Source: SKLM01 sp964575455
GTDB taxonomy: Bacteria > Chloroflexota > Anaerolineae > B4-G1
Length of the DNA stretch: 11,954 bases
NCBI GenBank assembly: GCA_964575455.1
Contig: CAZNRX010000103.1
Span: 1-11,954 of the forward strand
Direction of reading: 5' to 3'
Of the stretch, positions 11,235-11,954 are shown one piece after another. Numbering within the stretch: position 1 is the first letter of the stretch; each line of letters opens with the position of its first letter. The notes beneath the pieces are model-generated. The model was given only the letters and a program-made list of their open reading frames with translations. It was not told the origin of the DNA and ran no database searches. A program made the translations under genes and the position numbers.

Positions 11235-11475
11235 GGTCCTCCCCCTTTTCGTGAGATGAGATGCGAGCTTATGATGCTGCAGAGCCTCAGATAGGCCTAG
11301 GCCTCCATACCAGACAGTGGACAGCTATTACTAACGACAACTAGCCCCAATTCATCAGTGAGGATGATGGGTGATACCATCGCATGACCCCTGGAAACCT
11401 CCCAGGTCCCTTATTCGCACGCTCTTGCTCCTGTCGATCCTATTATCTAGGATACGGTTCTACCCGCAGTGCGCT
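11235..11475. other. Intergenic region between the repeat-protein gene and the small membrane-protein gene
   Basis: These 241 bp hold the strong ribosome-binding site of the repeat-protein gene (11238-11245) and a 12-bp palindrome AGGCCTAGGCCT (11293-11304). The best -10-like match on the minus strand is GATAAT (11442-11447), but no acceptable -35 box lies at the right distance. I find no gene and no clear terminator here. Confidence 0.5.
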
Positions 11476-11856
11476 CTATGACGACGGGGGCACTGGTGAT
11501 GCTGATTGCACTGCTCGTGCACGAGTGCCCCGTTGCATCAAGTACATGGTCTGCCGCGTGTTCTCTTCGATAGCAAGCAGCAGGAAGATGAGTTCGCCCA
11601 CGGCATACAGGATCAGGGAGTAGAGGATCGTGGCGACGAGCACCGTGATGGAGCTGAAGATGGTGCTGACAATGCCTAAAGCTCCAGGCATCATACCTGC
11701 TTCTTGCCCCAGCAGCTGCAGGATGAAGCCCCCACTGCCCAAGATGCCGAACAGCAGTATGCCGAGCGAGGACAAGATCCCGCCTATGAGCGTGATCCAG
11801 GCCAGAACCTTCCAAAGCGTGCCAATGATGCGCAAGACGCGGAATTTCTTCTCCAT
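11476..11856 (-). CDS. Small membrane protein of unknown function
   Basis: A 126-residue protein. A basic start (MEKKFRVLRIIG) is followed by a hydrophobic segment at about 16-40 and, after a Gly/Met-rich turn (50-60), another at about 60-84 that runs into the conserved-looking sequence GELIFLLLAIEENTRQT (87-103). The last 20 residues are polar and Ser/Pro-rich. Two membrane spans with a short cytoplasmic tail are likely. I have the impression that similar short proteins with an I-E-E-N-T-R motif occur in other bacteria as uncharacterised proteins, but cannot name a family. The start is supported by AAGGAG 8 nt before the ATG. It is on the same strand as the repeat-protein gene, but the 241-bp gap makes an operon uncertain. 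Confidence 0.85.
   Translation of the reverse strand: MEKKFRVLRIIGTLWKVLAWITLIGGILSSLGILLFGILGSGGFILQLLGQEAGMMPGALGIVSTIFSSITVLVATILYSLILYAVGELIFLLLAIEENTRQTMYLMQRGTRARAVQSASPVPPSS
11487..11531 (-). repeat. Inverted repeat in the 3' end of the small membrane-protein gene
   Basis: GGGGCACT (11487-11494) and AGTGCCCC (11524-11531) are perfect inverted copies, and the palindrome CTCGTGCACGAG (11514-11525) lies against the right arm and overlaps it by two bases, so the two structures compete. The element overlaps the last codons and ends before the stop at 11476-11478. It might help end transcription, but no T run follows. Confidence 0.35.
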
Positions 11857-11954
11857 AGCGACGACTCCTTAGAGGCTAGGTTATTTGTGATGCAACGATT
11901 GGCATGGTTCAGAACTCCGGGAAGTTAGATTGACACTTTTTGACTCTCCAGGGA

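Noticed and set aside
11930..11935. Perfect TTGACA on the plus strand near the right edge
   Set aside because: The matching -10 box would fall at or beyond the end of the window, so a promoter cannot be confirmed.

Overview
The window carries five protein genes plus unusually legible transcription signals. It most likely comes from the chromosome of a member of the Chloroflexota. This is an inference from three points: the secreted repeat protein ends in a YLPLVAR-type tail that I associate with exported proteins of that phylum; RpoC has a large charged insertion near its N-terminus and no insertion in the trigger loop; and a phosphohistidine-less PEP/pyruvate-binding protein sits beside core genes. 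I see no mobile element, CRISPR array or RNA gene.

Layout, left to right: (1) 1-173 is a non-coding tail holding a perfect 32-bp palindrome that probably ends rpoC transcription. (2) rpoC, minus strand, 174-4574, encodes the RNA polymerase beta-prime subunit. Its own promoter (TTGACA, 16 bp, TATAAT) lies at 4676-4703, and its leader holds an 11-bp stem-loop. rpoB is not next to it. (3) A 773-residue protein, minus strand, 4739-7060, has the ATP-grasp (PEP/pyruvate-binding) domain of PEP synthase but lacks the phosphohistidine and catalytic-barrel domains; its function is unknown. (4) The 291-bp divergent region 7061-7351 contains two back-to-back sigma-70-type promoters whose -35 boxes form an inverted repeat, followed by a leader of about 160 nt for purA. 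(5) purA, plus strand, 7352-8629, is a complete adenylosuccinate synthetase with all key residues visible. (6) A perfect 46-bp palindrome (8650-8695) lies between the converging purA and the next gene and probably terminates both. (7) A secreted protein, minus strand, 8733-11234, consists of a signal peptide and eight SdrD_B-like repeats, seven of the eight unit starts being spaced exactly 97 residues apart. (8) A small membrane protein, minus strand, 11476-11856. (9) 11857-11954 is upstream sequence without a visible gene.

Functionally the left part is housekeeping (transcription, AMP synthesis, and an ATP-dependent enzyme of unknown substrate), and the right part is cell-surface or membrane material. 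The genes do not form one operon: rpoC, the PEP/pyruvate-binding gene and purA each have a recognisable promoter. The most notable points are rpoC standing apart from rpoB with its own near-consensus promoter and structured leader, the symmetrical divergent promoter, the paired GTCGAC-centred palindromic terminators, the truncated PEP-synthase architecture, and the higher-order duplication within the surface protein.
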